A DNA stretch of 64,000 bases from Arthrobacter sp. V1I7 (GCF_030817015.1 NZ_JAUSYS010000001.1:1736001-1800000); one strand, 5' to 3'. Shown: positions 54,514 to 63,456, numbered from the stretch's first letter. Notes: generated from the sequence alone by a model not told the origin. Program-made: numbers and translations.

Positions 54514-54807
54514 CTACTGCTCAGCGCCGCCATGCAGGGCGTCGTCGCTGCTGTCGCTGGACCGTGAGGTGCCCGTGTTGTCGGGAGGCAAATCCAAGTT
54601 CCCCCGGGCCTCCTCCAACGTGGGCCCACCGGACGGGACGCTGTAGGTGTCCGGCCGGATGCCGTGGGCCTGTTCCTGGATCAAAGCCTGTTCTTCACTG
54701 AAGCGGATCACGTTCGCTTCATCGCCGGCGTCGCCTGGGACGTCCTCGCGGAGCTTCGAGGGATCCGGAACTATAAAACCGTCTTCGCTGTCGTTTTTGC
54801 CAGTCAT
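54514..54807 (-). CDS. small acidic hypothetical protein
   Basis: A 97-residue, strongly acidic, hydrophilic protein from ATG 54807 (AAGGACGAG upstream), with GFIVPDPSKLREDVPGDAGD and IRFSEEQALIQEQAHGIRPD. It has no signal peptide, membrane helix or known domain and is probably largely disordered. The IS630 element lies 31 bp beyond its stop. Function unknown. Confidence 0.65.
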   Translation of the reverse strand: MTGKNDSEDGFIVPDPSKLREDVPGDAGDEANVIRFSEEQALIQEQAHGIRPDTYSVPSGGPTLEEARGNLDLPPDNTGTSRSSDSSDDALHGGAEQ

Positions 54808-54919
54808 GGTCTCGTCCTTTCCGTGCAGCACTGTCCTTTATATCGTAAGCCTACTTTCCATCTGGTGAGCCAGCCCTGCCCGACGCTCCCAACCACTGCG
54901 TGGGCCTTGCGCTGCAAAG

Positions 54920-54961
54920 GCAGCAGGTGCATGTCCCGGAGACGGGACATGCACCTGCTGC
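54920..54961. other. perfect 19-bp stem with GAGA tetraloop
   Basis: GCAGCAGGTGCATGTCCCG (54920-54938) pairs perfectly with 54943-54961 around GAGA, with a further G-T pair outside. It lies in the region between the divergent genes 54514-54807 and 55055-55240, where a terminator for either gene is not expected. It could end an unannotated small RNA, be an operator, or be a folded leader of the 61-residue gene. Confidence 0.8.
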
Positions 54962-55054
54962 TGGTGATGGTTCACTGATCGCGTTCGCGGCTAAGGGGTA
55001 GAACTGCCTCGGCGGTGGGGAGTAAAGTCTCCCCACCAAGCAAGGAGGCCCCTC

Positions 55055-55240
55055 ATGGCAATGAAGGTTCACCACGTCGCCCAGTTGGACAGGGACGTAT
55101 CGGGGGACGTCACCCAATGGCTGGAATACCTGAAGGGCCAGGTGACAAGCGTTCAGTTCCTCACCACCGCTGTACCTGACCCCCAGGCTCCCGAGAAATG
55201 GCGCGTGCAGTACGAGGCCTACATCACTTACCAGCAGTAA
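55055..55240 (+). CDS. 61-residue hypothetical protein
   Basis: A strong AAGGAGG site precedes the ATG at 55055. The product contains VHHVAQLDRDVSGDVTQWLE and EKWRVQYEAYITYQQ. It has no signal or membrane segment and a compact alpha/beta composition. The excellent ribosome site and normal codon use support a real gene. No family recognised. Confidence 0.7.
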   Translation: MAMKVHHVAQLDRDVSGDVTQWLEYLKGQVTSVQFLTTAVPDPQAPEKWRVQYEAYITYQQ

Positions 55241-55265
55241 ACGGCCCTCGTGGCAGCGTCGTTCC

Positions 55266-55514
55266 TTAGCTGGCTTGGGTGTAGCTTCCGGCGGTGTCGT
55301 CCCCGCGCCGGTTGGCGAGGGTGACGTAGTGCCCCTGGGCGCGGTGGCGATTTCCCGATCCTCCACCGGGCGTCGTCACGTAGCTGCCTTCTGTGTGCGA
55401 ACCCGCGGGGAAGGTGCTGGTGGTTACGTAGTTTCCTCCCCGGGGCGCCGTGGGGACGGATTCGGGGCGGCGGGTGGTGGGGCGTGCGGTAGTTCGGTCG
55501 GCCTGGAAAGTCAT
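55266..55514 (-). CDS. 82-residue protein with four GxYVT-like repeats
   Basis: AGGAG lies 6 bp before the ATG at 55514, which marks a real gene. The protein is basic and low in hydrophobics. It carries the motif GNYVTT (27-32), GSYVTT (43-48), GHYVTL (61-66) and GSYTQ (76-80), at spacings of 16, 18 and 15 residues, separated by Gly/Arg/Pro/Thr-rich linkers. It has no signal peptide. The regular motif suggests a repeated binding or modification site, for example on Tyr or Thr. It converges with the 61-residue gene (stops 25 bp apart). Family unknown. Confidence 0.68.
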   Translation of the reverse strand: MTFQADRTTARPTTRRPESVPTAPRGGNYVTTSTFPAGSHTEGSYVTTPGGGSGNRHRAQGHYVTLANRRGDDTAGSYTQAS

Positions 55515-56091
55515 GGTCTGCTCCTAATTAAGCGAGGGTAGTAGGTCGGTGGTCTCTTTCGGCGGGCACCGGCGTCCAAACAGCGGGCCGCTGTGCCGGG
55601 CAGCGGGCCGCCGGCGGTGCGGCCACAACTGCCGTGCGTCCGTCGCGGACGTCGGCATAAGGTCGCGGACGTCGGCATAAGAAGGAGTCGGTTGAACCAT
55701 CAGCCCGTCGCTAGAGCTGCCTGCTCCTGGCAGGTCCTGCACAGCCCGTTGTAGGCAACGTCGGCCCGCGAAACAACAAAACCGGAATCATCCGACGGCT
55801 GCAGGCATGGTGCCTGGCCGGCGACGAAGTACACGTGGTTAACCGGGCCGCAGCGCAAGTCGTGGCGCTGGGACCTTCAGTCCGGCTGCGCGGATGGTCG
55901 GGGGCTTCAATATCCGGCCCCATATCCTGCCGTTGCCCGCTGTTGTAACGCTAGCAGTTATTGTGACTAGATCAAAATAAGAACTTCCCCAACAGGTATT
56001 CCCTGGGAGGAGATCTTGCTATCGTCGGTATTGGACAGCCGGCGGGCAGTGCAGCCGGCGAGCCCTGCCGGCTCCAGGATTGAGGACCAAC
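55515..56091. other. non-coding region upstream of ABC importer, with a 20-bp tandem duplication
   Basis: About 580 bp. Short frames here (for example minus 55524-55742 and 55711-55923) lack ribosome sites and protein-like composition. A tandem direct repeat lies at 55641-55680. The last 150 bp before the binding-protein gene are AT-richer (around 55945-55985) and probably hold its promoter. No RNA gene was recognised. Confidence 0.45.
55641..55680. repeat. 20-bp tandem direct repeat
   Basis: CGTCGCGGACGTCGGCATAA (55641-55660) is followed directly by a copy differing in one base (55661-55680). Probably a simple duplication; no function is evident. Confidence 0.85.
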
Positions 56092-56913
56092 ATGAAGCGC
56101 ACACCACTTTCCGCTATCGGTCTCTTTGCCGCTGCAGCACTGGCCCTGGCCGGGTGCGGGTCGGGGCCGACGACTCCGGTCAACTCGACGCCGGCGGGTG
56201 GCGCAGACACTTCCCTCAGTGACGTCCAGAGCGCGGGCACTCTTAAAGTCGGCACCGAAGGAACCTATAAACCCTTTTCGTTCCACGCCGACGGCAGCGG
56301 CGAACTGACCGGCTACGACGTCGAGATGATCACCGCCGTCGCCGGCAAGCTTGGCGTCGAGCCGGCCTTCCAGGAAACCCAGTTCGACGCCATCTTCGCC
56401 GGCCTCGAGGCCCGGAGGTTCGACGTCGTCGCGAACCAGGTCTCCATTACGGATGAACGCAAGGCGAAGTACGAATTCTCGACCCCGTACACCGTGAGCA
56501 CGGGGGTCGTGGTGACCAAGGCCGACAACAACGGCATCAACTCGTTCGAGAGTCTCAAGGGCAAGACCACAGCCCAATCGCTGACGAGCAACTGGTACAA
56601 GCTGGCGCAGGAAAGCGGCGCCACCGTCGAGGCCGTAGAGGGATGGGCGCAGGCGATCACACTGCTCAAGCAGGGCCGTGTCGACGCAACCATCAACGAC
56701 AAACTGACGTACCTGGACTACCAAAAGACCGCGAAGGACAGCGAAATCAAGATCGCGGCCGAGACCACGGACAAGTCGCTGAGCGCTTTCGCCTTCCGCA
56801 AAGGATCAACCAGCCTCGTGGAGGCAGTCAACAAAGCCCTCGGCGAGCTGCAGGCCGACGGTACGCTGACAAAAATTTCGCAGAAATACTTCGACGCGGA
56901 CGTCACGAAGTAG
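56092..56913 (+). CDS. amino acid (cystine-like) ABC transporter substrate-binding lipoprotein
   Basis: A 273-residue SBP_bac_3 lipoprotein. Start ATG 56092 follows GAGG. The signal peptide ends in the lipobox LALAGCG. The bilobed core shows LKVGTEGTYKPFSFHADGSG, GYDVEMITAVAGKLGVEPAF, ANQVSITDERKAKYEFSTPY and GRVDATINDKLTYLDY. These features are close to the cystine/FliY-TcyA branch, and the substrate call rests on resemblance only. It is the first gene of a three-gene importer operon. Confidence 0.92.
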   Translation: MKRTPLSAIGLFAAAALALAGCGSGPTTPVNSTPAGGADTSLSDVQSAGTLKVGTEGTYKPFSFHADGSGELTGYDVEMITAVAGKLGVEPAFQETQFDAIFAGLEARRFDVVANQVSITDERKAKYEFSTPYTVSTGVVVTKADNNGINSFESLKGKTTAQSLTSNWYKLAQESGATVEAVEGWAQAITLLKQGRVDATINDKLTYLDYQKTAKDSEIKIAAETTDKSLSAFAFRKGSTSLVEAVNKALGELQADGTLTKISQKYFDADVTK

Positions 56914-56949
56914 CCGGGCGGAAGCCGTCGGCGAACGCTGCGTCAGCGG

Positions 56950-57615
56950 ATGAATATCAACTGGGATCTCGTATGGGGGTCGCTGGGTCCAATTCTTGTG
57001 GGCGCGGTCACCGGCACCATTCCCTTGGCGCTGGCCTCGTTCGGTATCGGCCTGTTGCTGGCCCTGCTGGTGGCACTGATGCGGCTAAGCCGCAATCCAG
57101 TCTTTGCCGGTGTCGCCCGGATGTACATATCGGTTATCCGCGGCACACCTCTCCTGGTCCAACTGTTCGTCATTTTCTACGGGCTGCCTTCCATCGGACT
57201 CACCATCAGCCCCTGGCCCAGCGCGATCATCGCCTTCTCGCTCAATGTGGGCGGTTACGCGGCAGAGGTCATCCGCGCCGCCATCTTGTCCGTTCCCAAG
57301 GGGCAATGGGAGGCCGGACACACCATCGGCATGTCGCGCCGGCAGTCGCTGGTACGGATCATCCTGCCGCAGGCCGCCCGCGTCTCGGTCCCGCCCCTGT
57401 CCAACACGTTCATCAGCCTGGTCAAGGACACCTCGTTGGCTTCCCTGATCCTCGTGACCGAGCTGTTCCGGCAGGCGCAGCAGGTGGCCGCCTTCAGCCA
57501 GGAGTTCATGCTGCTGTACCTGGAGGCCGCCGTCATTTACTGGATAATCTGCCTGTTCCTGTCCGGCGGACAGTCCGCCCTGGAAAAGAGATTGGACCGC
57601 TATGTCGCACACTGA
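56950..57615 (+). CDS. polar amino acid ABC transporter permease (HisM/TcyB type)
   Basis: A 221-residue permease with five membrane segments. It has YISVIRGTPLLVQLFVIFYG, the NVGGYAAEVIRAAILSVPKG segment, and the EAA motif in GQWEAGHTIGMSRRQSLVRI, all standard for the polar amino acid uptake family. It overlaps the ATPase gene by 14 bp and follows the binding-protein gene by 36 bp. It probably forms a homodimeric channel, as no second permease is present. Confidence 0.93.
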   Translation: MNINWDLVWGSLGPILVGAVTGTIPLALASFGIGLLLALLVALMRLSRNPVFAGVARMYISVIRGTPLLVQLFVIFYGLPSIGLTISPWPSAIIAFSLNVGGYAAEVIRAAILSVPKGQWEAGHTIGMSRRQSLVRIILPQAARVSVPPLSNTFISLVKDTSLASLILVTELFRQAQQVAAFSQEFMLLYLEAAVIYWIICLFLSGGQSALEKRLDRYVAH

Positions 57616-58387
57616 CTCCACCGCCCCGGACGCGGCCACCATCCTGACGGTCCGGGGGCTGCGCAAGGCGTTCGGTCGGCACGAGGTGTTGAAATCGATC
57701 GACGTGGAGGTGCGCCGCGGCGAAGTCGTTACCCTGATCGGGCCGTCAGGGTCCGGTAAGACGACGGTCCTGCGGTGTCTTAACGGGCTTGAGGTGCCCG
57801 ACGCCGGCATCGTTTCGTTCGCGGGCGAACTCACCGTCGACTTCTCCGCACCGGTGGCGAAGAAGCAGTTGAATGCCATGCGGGACCGGAGCGCCATGGT
57901 GTTTCAGCACTACAATCTCTTCCCGCACAAGACCGTCGTGGAGAACATCATCGAAGGCCCGGTCCAGGTCCAGAAGCGCCCCAAAGCCGACGCCATGAAA
58001 GAAGCCCGGGAGCTATTGGCCCGCGTTGGTCTGGACGACAAGGAGAACAGCTACCCCTTTGAGCTCTCCGGCGGACAACAGCAACGCGTCGGCATCGTGC
58101 GTGCGCTTGCCCTGCGCCCGCAGCTGCTGCTTTTCGATGAGCCGACGTCGGCACTGGACCCGGAGTTGGTGGGCGACGTCCTGACCGTCATCAAGGAACT
58201 CGCAGACGAAGGCTGGACCATGGTCGTGGTCACCCACGAGCTCGCCTTCGCCCGCCAGGTCGCCGACGAAGTCATCTTCATGGACGGAGGCGTCGTCGTC
58301 GAACGCGGCCACCCGGACACCGTGCTGCGCGACCCGCGGGAGGAACGCACCCGGCAGTTCGTGGACCGGCTGCTGAACCCGTTCTGA
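57602..58387 (+). CDS. polar amino acid ABC transporter ATP-binding protein (GlnQ/TcyC type)
   Basis: A 261-residue ATPase. Walker A is GPSGSGKTT, Q-loop MVFQHYNLFPHKTV, signature LSGGQQQRVGIVRAL, Walker B LLLFDEPTSALDPELV, and H-loop VVTHELAFARQV. It overlaps the permease gene by 14 bp. It completes the importer with the two genes upstream. Confidence 0.95.
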   Translation: MSHTDSTAPDAATILTVRGLRKAFGRHEVLKSIDVEVRRGEVVTLIGPSGSGKTTVLRCLNGLEVPDAGIVSFAGELTVDFSAPVAKKQLNAMRDRSAMVFQHYNLFPHKTVVENIIEGPVQVQKRPKADAMKEARELLARVGLDDKENSYPFELSGGQQQRVGIVRALALRPQLLLFDEPTSALDPELVGDVLTVIKELADEGWTMVVVTHELAFARQVADEVIFMDGGVVVERGHPDTVLRDPREERTRQFVDRLLNPF

Positions 58388-58484
58388 GCCAGCGGACGAT
58401 CCGCCCTCCGGATTGGCAAGGAAGCACACATAGAGCGGTCGACCGGCTGCCATCGGCGGCGTTACCGTTGAGGTGGAGCCCCGG

Positions 58485-60107
58485 ATGGACGAGTTCGACG
58501 AATTGCTGGCCTTGGCGCGGACGGCGTACGCCCGTGGGGACTGGCATGCCGCCCACCGGCAGCTCACGCAGGCCCGCACATTGTCGGAGCTGGCCACCGG
58601 GGACTTGAATCTTCTGGGCAGCGCGGCGTGGTGGCTCGGACGGGTCAAGGAATCGTTGGGGATTTCCGAGGAGGTCTACCAACGCTTCCAGGACGACGAC
58701 GATGCCCCCGGTGCCGCCATGAAAGCCGTGAACCTCGGGCTGCTATGGTTCATCCGCGGGGACCTGGTCATCGCTTCCGGTTGGGTAAACCGCGCCCGGC
58801 GGCTGCTGCAGGAACTTCCCGAAGGCCCGGAGCACGGCTATCTGCTCTACCTCGACGCCGCCCTCGCGCTGGGCATCCCCGACCTCGCGCCGGCCCGGGA
58901 GGCCGCGGCGCAGCTGCAGGACTTAGGACGGCGCCTTCGCGCCCCGGCGCTCACGTCATTCGGCTTGGTTCTTGCCGGCCTGGCGGACGTGCGCAGCGGC
59001 GGCACCGCGTCCGGTTTTGCCCAGCTGGACGAAGCAATGCTGCCGGTGCTCGCCGGCCAGCTGCCGCCGGAATGGGCTGGCGAAATTTACTGCACTGTGA
59101 TCCATGCGTGCCACGAGCTGGCCGACCTGCACCGGATGCGGGCCTGGACCCAGGCCACGGAGCAGTGGTGCGAGCAGTTCCCCGGCGAGGTGGTGTACTC
59201 GGGCATCTGCCGCATCCACCGGCTGCAGCTGCTGAGCATCGAAGGCGGCTGGGAGGCGGCGGAACACGAAATCGAGCGGAGCGGGACAGAGCTCGTGGGC
59301 CGGAACAACTGGGTTGCGGGCGAGGCCTTCTATCAGGTGGGCGAGATCCGTCGGCTGCGGGGGGACAGCAGCGGCGCCCAGAAAGCCTATGCCCGGGCCC
59401 GCGACCTGGGAACCGAACCCCAGCCTGGCGAGTCCCTGCTCCAGCATGCCGCCGGGAAGAGTGACGCCGCGTGGGCCGGTCTGCGTGCCGCCCTGGCCGG
59501 GCGGGACCGGCTGGCGTGCGCACGGTTGCTGGAGTCCGGCGTCGAAATCGCCCTCGCCCTCGGGAAAGTGGAAGAGGCGGAGCGGCTGTGTGGCCAACTG
59601 GAGGAAACCGCCGCCGTGTTCGCCACCGCAGGCTTTCGCGCCTGGGCCGGCCAGGCCCGGGCCGCCGTGCTGATCGCGGAGTCGCGGCATGCCGATGCCC
59701 TGCCCGTGCTGCAGGCTTCCGCCCAGGAGTACCGCGGGCTGCATGCCCGCTACGAAACGGCCAGAATCTACGAACTGCTCGCTCAGGCACACCGCGGGCT
59801 GGACCTCCCCAGCGTCGCCGCCGCCGATTCGGCGACAGCGCTGGCTATCTACCGCGAACTAGGCGCACTTCCGGACGTTCAGCGGCTCGACGGCGGCCGG
59901 CTGCCCGGAGGGCTGACCGAGCGCGAGGCGGACGTGCTCGCTTACACCGCCGCGGGGGCCAGCAACAAGGACACCGCCGAGGCGCTGTTCATCAGTCAGA
60001 AGACGGTCGGCAGACACTTGGCCAATATCTTCGCCAAGATCGGCGTCTCCTCACGCACAGCGGCCGCGGCCTGGGCCCACGAACACGGTCTGCGGCCGCG
60101 CCGGTAA
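58485..60107 (+). CDS. LuxR-family transcriptional regulator with helical-repeat sensor domain
   Basis: A 540-residue protein from ATG 58485 (GGAG upstream; GTG 58473 is 4 residues longer). The first 450 residues are alpha-helical repeats resembling TPR (AYARGDWHAAHRQLTQARTL; AVNLGLLWFIRGDLVIASGW). The C-terminal 60 residues are a LuxR HTH (GLTEREADVLAYTAAGASNK; ISQKTVGRHLANIFAKIGVS). No Walker A is visible, so it is not a complete MalT-type ATPase. It lies 196 bp upstream of a methyltransferase gene in the same direction, with paired 16-bp repeats between them, and probably activates that gene. Confidence 0.9.
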   Translation: MDEFDELLALARTAYARGDWHAAHRQLTQARTLSELATGDLNLLGSAAWWLGRVKESLGISEEVYQRFQDDDDAPGAAMKAVNLGLLWFIRGDLVIASGWVNRARRLLQELPEGPEHGYLLYLDAALALGIPDLAPAREAAAQLQDLGRRLRAPALTSFGLVLAGLADVRSGGTASGFAQLDEAMLPVLAGQLPPEWAGEIYCTVIHACHELADLHRMRAWTQATEQWCEQFPGEVVYSGICRIHRLQLLSIEGGWEAAEHEIERSGTELVGRNNWVAGEAFYQVGEIRRLRGDSSGAQKAYARARDLGTEPQPGESLLQHAAGKSDAAWAGLRAALAGRDRLACARLLESGVEIALALGKVEEAERLCGQLEETAAVFATAGFRAWAGQARAAVLIAESRHADALPVLQASAQEYRGLHARYETARIYELLAQAHRGLDLPSVAAADSATALAIYRELGALPDVQRLDGGRLPGGLTEREADVLAYTAAGASNKDTAEALFISQKTVGRHLANIFAKIGVSSRTAAAAWAHEHGLRPRR

Positions 60108-60181
60108 TCATGCTGCATCCAGTAAAACGGCCTGCACCCGCAACACGGTCGGGACGCACTGAGCCAGTTTGGCCACCGGCT

Positions 60182-60230
60182 GCATCATTCGCCCCATCGG
60201 CCTCCGGACAGAACGCATTATTCGCCCGAT
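60182..60230. promoter_or_regulatory. paired 16-bp direct repeats upstream of methyltransferase gene
   Basis: GCATCATTCGCCCCAT (60182-60197) and GCATTATTCGCCCGAT (60215-60230) match at 14 of 16 positions and are exactly 33 bp apart, about three helical turns. Located between the LuxR gene and the methyltransferase gene, they look like activator sites for the LuxR protein. This is inferred. Confidence 0.55.
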
Positions 60231-60303
60231 GCCGGCCCCCTGCCGGCATTCCTACGCTGGAATCAATCGGGCGGGGAAAGCCCGTAGCAACCGGAGGAAG
60301 AAA

Positions 60304-61392
60304 ATGACTGTCGATCAAGAAACATCACCAGTGGAGTTTGACGCCGAGGCCTCCCAGGCCTTCGCCGGACGCTTCGTGGGCATCCTCAACGATGCGGCAA
60401 TCGCCCTGCTGACCAGCGTCGGTCACCAGACCGGCCTGTTCGAGACGCTGGCGGGACTGCCGGCCGCCACCAGCGAGCAGATCGCGGACGCCGGCGACCT
60501 GGATGAGCGCTATGTGCGCGAATGGCTCGGTGGCATGACCGCGGCACGCGTGGTCCGCTATGACTCGGCCGCCGGGACCTACTGGCTGCCGCCCGAGCAT
60601 GCGGCCGTGTTGACCAGAGCTGCAGGCCCGGACAACATGGCGATCCTGATGCAGCACATTTCGATGATGGGCGAAGTGGAACAGAAGATCATCGAGCGGT
60701 TCCGGCACGGCAGCGGGCTGTCGTACGCGGACTACCCCCACTTCCACAAGAACATGGCCGAGACCAGCGCAGCGGTGCACGACGCTGCCCTGCTGGACGT
60801 GATTCTGCCGCTCGCACCGGGACTGCCCGGGCGGCTCAAGGCCGGGATTGACGTCGCCGACTTCGGCTGCGGCAGCGGCCACGCGATCAACCTCATGGCC
60901 CAGGCCTTCCCTGCCAGCCGGTTCACCGGCTATGACTTCTCCGAGCGGGCCGTCCTGACGGCCCGTGCCGAGGCCGAACGGATGGGGCTGGCGAACGCGG
61001 GCTTCGAGGTAGCTGACGTGGCCCGCCTGGACGTTGAGGCCTGCTTCGACGCGGTGACCGCTTTTGACGCCATCCACGACCAGGCGCATCCGGCAGCGGT
61101 GCTGCGCAACGTCCGCCGGGCGCTGCGGCCGGGCGGAATATTCCTGATGGTGGATATCAAGGCCTCCAGCAAGGTGGAGGACAACCTCGACATCCCGTGG
61201 GGCAGCTACCTGTACGCCATCTCGACCTTTCACTGCATGAGTGTTTCGCTGGGGCTCGACGGCGACGGGCTGGGCACCGTGTGGGGCGAACAGCTTGCGC
61301 TGTCGATGCTCGCCGACGCCGGCTTCGGGAACGTGGAGTCAAGGGAAATCGACTCGGATCCGTTCAACGCCTACTTCATTGCCAAGAAGTAA
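60304..61392 (+). CDS. class I SAM-dependent methyltransferase
   Basis: A 362-residue methyltransferase from ATG 60304, with GGAGGAAG just upstream. The N-terminal winged-helix-like domain ([40 protein letters not shown]) precedes a Rossmann-type domain with motif [15 protein letters not shown] (about 183-196), motif [11 protein letters not shown] and post-motif [14 protein letters not shown]. The arrangement resembles plant-like O-methyltransferase or Rv-type methyltransferase 25 proteins. The substrate is unknown. Expression is probably set by the upstream LuxR regulator. A 16-bp perfect stem follows the gene. Confidence 0.9.
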   Translation: MTVDQETSPVEFDAEASQAFAGRFVGILNDAAIALLTSVGHQTGLFETLAGLPAATSEQIADAGDLDERYVREWLGGMTAARVVRYDSAAGTYWLPPEHAAVLTRAAGPDNMAILMQHISMMGEVEQKIIERFRHGSGLSYADYPHFHKNMAETSAAVHDAALLDVILPLAPGLPGRLKAGIDVADFGCGSGHAINLMAQAFPASRFTGYDFSERAVLTARAEAERMGLANAGFEVADVARLDVEACFDAVTAFDAIHDQAHPAAVLRNVRRALRPGGIFLMVDIKASSKVEDNLDIPWGSYLYAISTFHCMSVSLGLDGDGLGTVWGEQLALSMLADAGFGNVESREIDSDPFNAYFIAKK

Positions 61393-61403
61393 CTCTGGGA
61401 GCC

Positions 61404-61445
61404 GCGTCAGTCCGAAGCCACGGAATCCGGGCTTCGGACTGACGC
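61404..61445 (+). terminator. strong hairpin after methyltransferase gene
   Basis: GCGTCAGTCCGAAGCC (61404-61419) pairs perfectly with GGCTTCGGACTGACGC (61430-61445) with a 10-base loop, starting 12 bp after the stop. No T run follows, as is common in actinobacteria. Confidence 0.75.
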
Positions 61446-61498
61446 CCTGTCCGGAAGGCGTCACTCCGCAGGTATCGCTGTGAGCGGAGGGTTGCCGG

Positions 61499-62446
61499 AT
61501 GTCGGATCGGCGCTCATACTGGCAGCGTCGCGGACCGGATGAAGGAGCTGGGGGTCGCGTGGAGCACAGACTGCAATTGCGTAGACGGAGTTTGCACGGG
61601 CAGGGGCGGCAGTCCCGGAACGACGACGGCGCGCTGGCCGGGCGGCCCGGGGTCCACCATGGGTTATCCCTGCAGCTGCTTCCCTCCGTGCTCGTCTCGT
61701 TGTCCGGTTTTGTTCTTTTTGTGCTGGAGCACAAAATTGCCGGCTTTGGCCTCCTGGCGCTGGCGCTCCTGCTGGCAGCTTGGATAGACGCGGCGCTGCT
61801 GCGGGATCTGGCCCTTATCGCCGTCGGACTCATGGCAATGAGCCTCGTTCCGATCACCACCGATATCAGCACGGAGCACATGGCGGTCATGGGATTCGCC
61901 ATGATCCTGGCCGTGGGAATTCCCTACGCTGTCTCGCGCTTTGCCTTCAAGGACTATGCGATCAGGTTTCCGGTGCTTACCGGGAAGGCCTGGACCCGGG
62001 CCGAGAAGTGGTATCTGCCCGCCGTCGTCATCATGGGGTACGCGGTGCTGCCGGCCTACATGGTCAATACCGGCGTCTACCGTAATTGGCCCGCGGTTTC
62101 GGATCCGGACGGAATCGCACGACTTTTCCTGGGTACTAATGTCCTGGGCATTTGGGACGAGCTCTTCTTTATCTGCACGGTCTTTGCGCTCCTGCGCCGG
62201 CATCTGCCCGTGGGCCAGGCGAACGTGCTCCAGGCCGTCCTTTTCACCTCGTTTCTGTGGGAATTGGGATTCCGCGCCTGGGCGCCGTTGTTCATCTTCC
62301 CCTTCGCCCTCCTCCAGGCGCTCATATTCACGCGAACCAAATCCCTGTCCTACATCGTGAGCGTCCACCTGCTCTTCGATTTCGTCCTGTTCCTGGTCCT
62401 GATTCATGCCCACAACCGCGCCTGGATCGACATCTTCATCTACTGA
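61499..62446 (+). CDS. CPBP-family-like membrane protein with degenerate protease motifs
   Basis: The frame gives 315 residues, but the first 55 are Arg/Gly-rich and not protein-like, so the true start is probably near 61670-61690 (for example GTG before LVSLSGFVLFVLEHKIAG), or there is an N-terminal frameshift. About seven membrane helices follow. The C-terminal part (IWDELFFICTVFALLRRHLP; LFTSFLWELGFR; VSVHLLFDFVLF) resembles the CPBP intramembrane protease fold, but the first motif has DE instead of EE(xxxR) and the second lacks its histidine. It is probably a non-catalytic relative. No partner gene is visible. Confidence 0.65.
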   Translation: MSDRRSYWQRRGPDEGAGGRVEHRLQLRRRSLHGQGRQSRNDDGALAGRPGVHHGLSLQLLPSVLVSLSGFVLFVLEHKIAGFGLLALALLLAAWIDAALLRDLALIAVGLMAMSLVPITTDISTEHMAVMGFAMILAVGIPYAVSRFAFKDYAIRFPVLTGKAWTRAEKWYLPAVVIMGYAVLPAYMVNTGVYRNWPAVSDPDGIARLFLGTNVLGIWDELFFICTVFALLRRHLPVGQANVLQAVLFTSFLWELGFRAWAPLFIFPFALLQALIFTRTKSLSYIVSVHLLFDFVLFLVLIHAHNRAWIDIFIY

Positions 62447-62492
62447 GGAAACGCAGATCCTCGAAAGCGAGGCTGACTGGAGGCAAACGTGA

Positions 62493-63407
62493 TCACAGGG
62501 ACGGACCGGAGGGCGTCCGGCTTGAATCCCGGCGCTTCGGGAACAGGATCCGGTCAAGATCGTTTGCGGCCACGACGGTGGCGCCGCCCGCGCGAGCACG
62601 GGCTTGCCCGGCGAGTGGCGCGATGTCGCCGTAGCGCGACGAGAAGTGGGTGAGGACCAGGGTGCCCACGCCGCCGTCGGATGCCAGGACGCCGGCCTGT
62701 CCGGCGGTGAGGTGACGATACTGAGCCGCGAGGTCGGCGTCGTCATCGCTGAAGGTGGACTCGGCCACGAGCAGGTCGACCCCGTGGGCAAGGTCTTCGG
62801 CGCCGCGACAGGGCGCGGTATCCATGACGAAGGAGAAACTCTGGCCTGGGCGTGGGACGCTCACGTCTTCCAGCCGCACTCCGTTCAGGCTTCCTTCGCG
62901 CTGCAGGCGGCCGACGTCCGGCCCCGACAGCCCCGCGGCAGCCAGCCGGTCAGGCAGAAGAGTGCGGCCGTCCGGCTCGACGAGGCGATAGCCGTACGTC
63001 TCGATGCGGTGCCGCAGGGGCCGGACCTCTAGGCCCGGCGCGACCGGACCGGCACTTCCGTGTGGGTGCAGCCGCAGGTCGGGGCCGGGGGAGGAGAGCG
63101 ACACGAGCGCGCGGACCGCCCCGTCCCCGGAGGCGGGATAGTGCAGATGGATCGGGTGCGTCACACCGTCGAGGGCCAGGCGGGACAGCACACCGGGTAA
63201 TCCGAAACAGTGGTCGCCGTGGACATGCGTGAGGCAGATGCGCGTGATCTGGGAGGCCGACACGCCGGCATGGATCATTTGCCGCTGGGTGCCTTCCCCG
63301 GGGTCAAAGAGCATGCCCTCACCGTCCCAAAGCAGCAGGTAGCCGTTCTGGTTCCGTGTCCGGGTGGGGACCTGTGAGGCGGTGCCGAGAATGACCAGTT
63401 CGCGCAT
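62493..63407 (-). CDS. rnz: ribonuclease Z
   Basis: A 304-residue metallo-beta-lactamase-fold endonuclease that matures tRNA 3' ends. The zinc motif is LTHVHGDHCFGLPG (H61, H63, D65, H66), the second-site Asp is in FVMDTAPC, and the C-terminal histidine is in VLTHFSSRYGD. The start VILGTASQVPTRTRNQNGYL is typical of RNase Z. GTG/ATG choice is clear at ATG 63407. Its length matches the bacterial enzyme. It stands alone. Confidence 0.94.
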   Translation of the reverse strand: MRELVILGTASQVPTRTRNQNGYLLLWDGEGMLFDPGEGTQRQMIHAGVSASQITRICLTHVHGDHCFGLPGVLSRLALDGVTHPIHLHYPASGDGAVRALVSLSSPGPDLRLHPHGSAGPVAPGLEVRPLRHRIETYGYRLVEPDGRTLLPDRLAAAGLSGPDVGRLQREGSLNGVRLEDVSVPRPGQSFSFVMDTAPCRGAEDLAHGVDLLVAESTFSDDDADLAAQYRHLTAGQAGVLASDGGVGTLVLTHFSSRYGDIAPLAGQARARAGGATVVAANDLDRILFPKRRDSSRTPSGPSL

Positions 63408-63456
63408 GGAACCGAGTGTCTCACCCGGTTGCGGGCCGGACCACTGTGATTAATCT

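Noticed and set aside
55524..55923. two short minus-strand frames in the gap before the amino acid importer
   Set aside because: No Shine-Dalgarno, poor composition and overlap with a tandem duplication.
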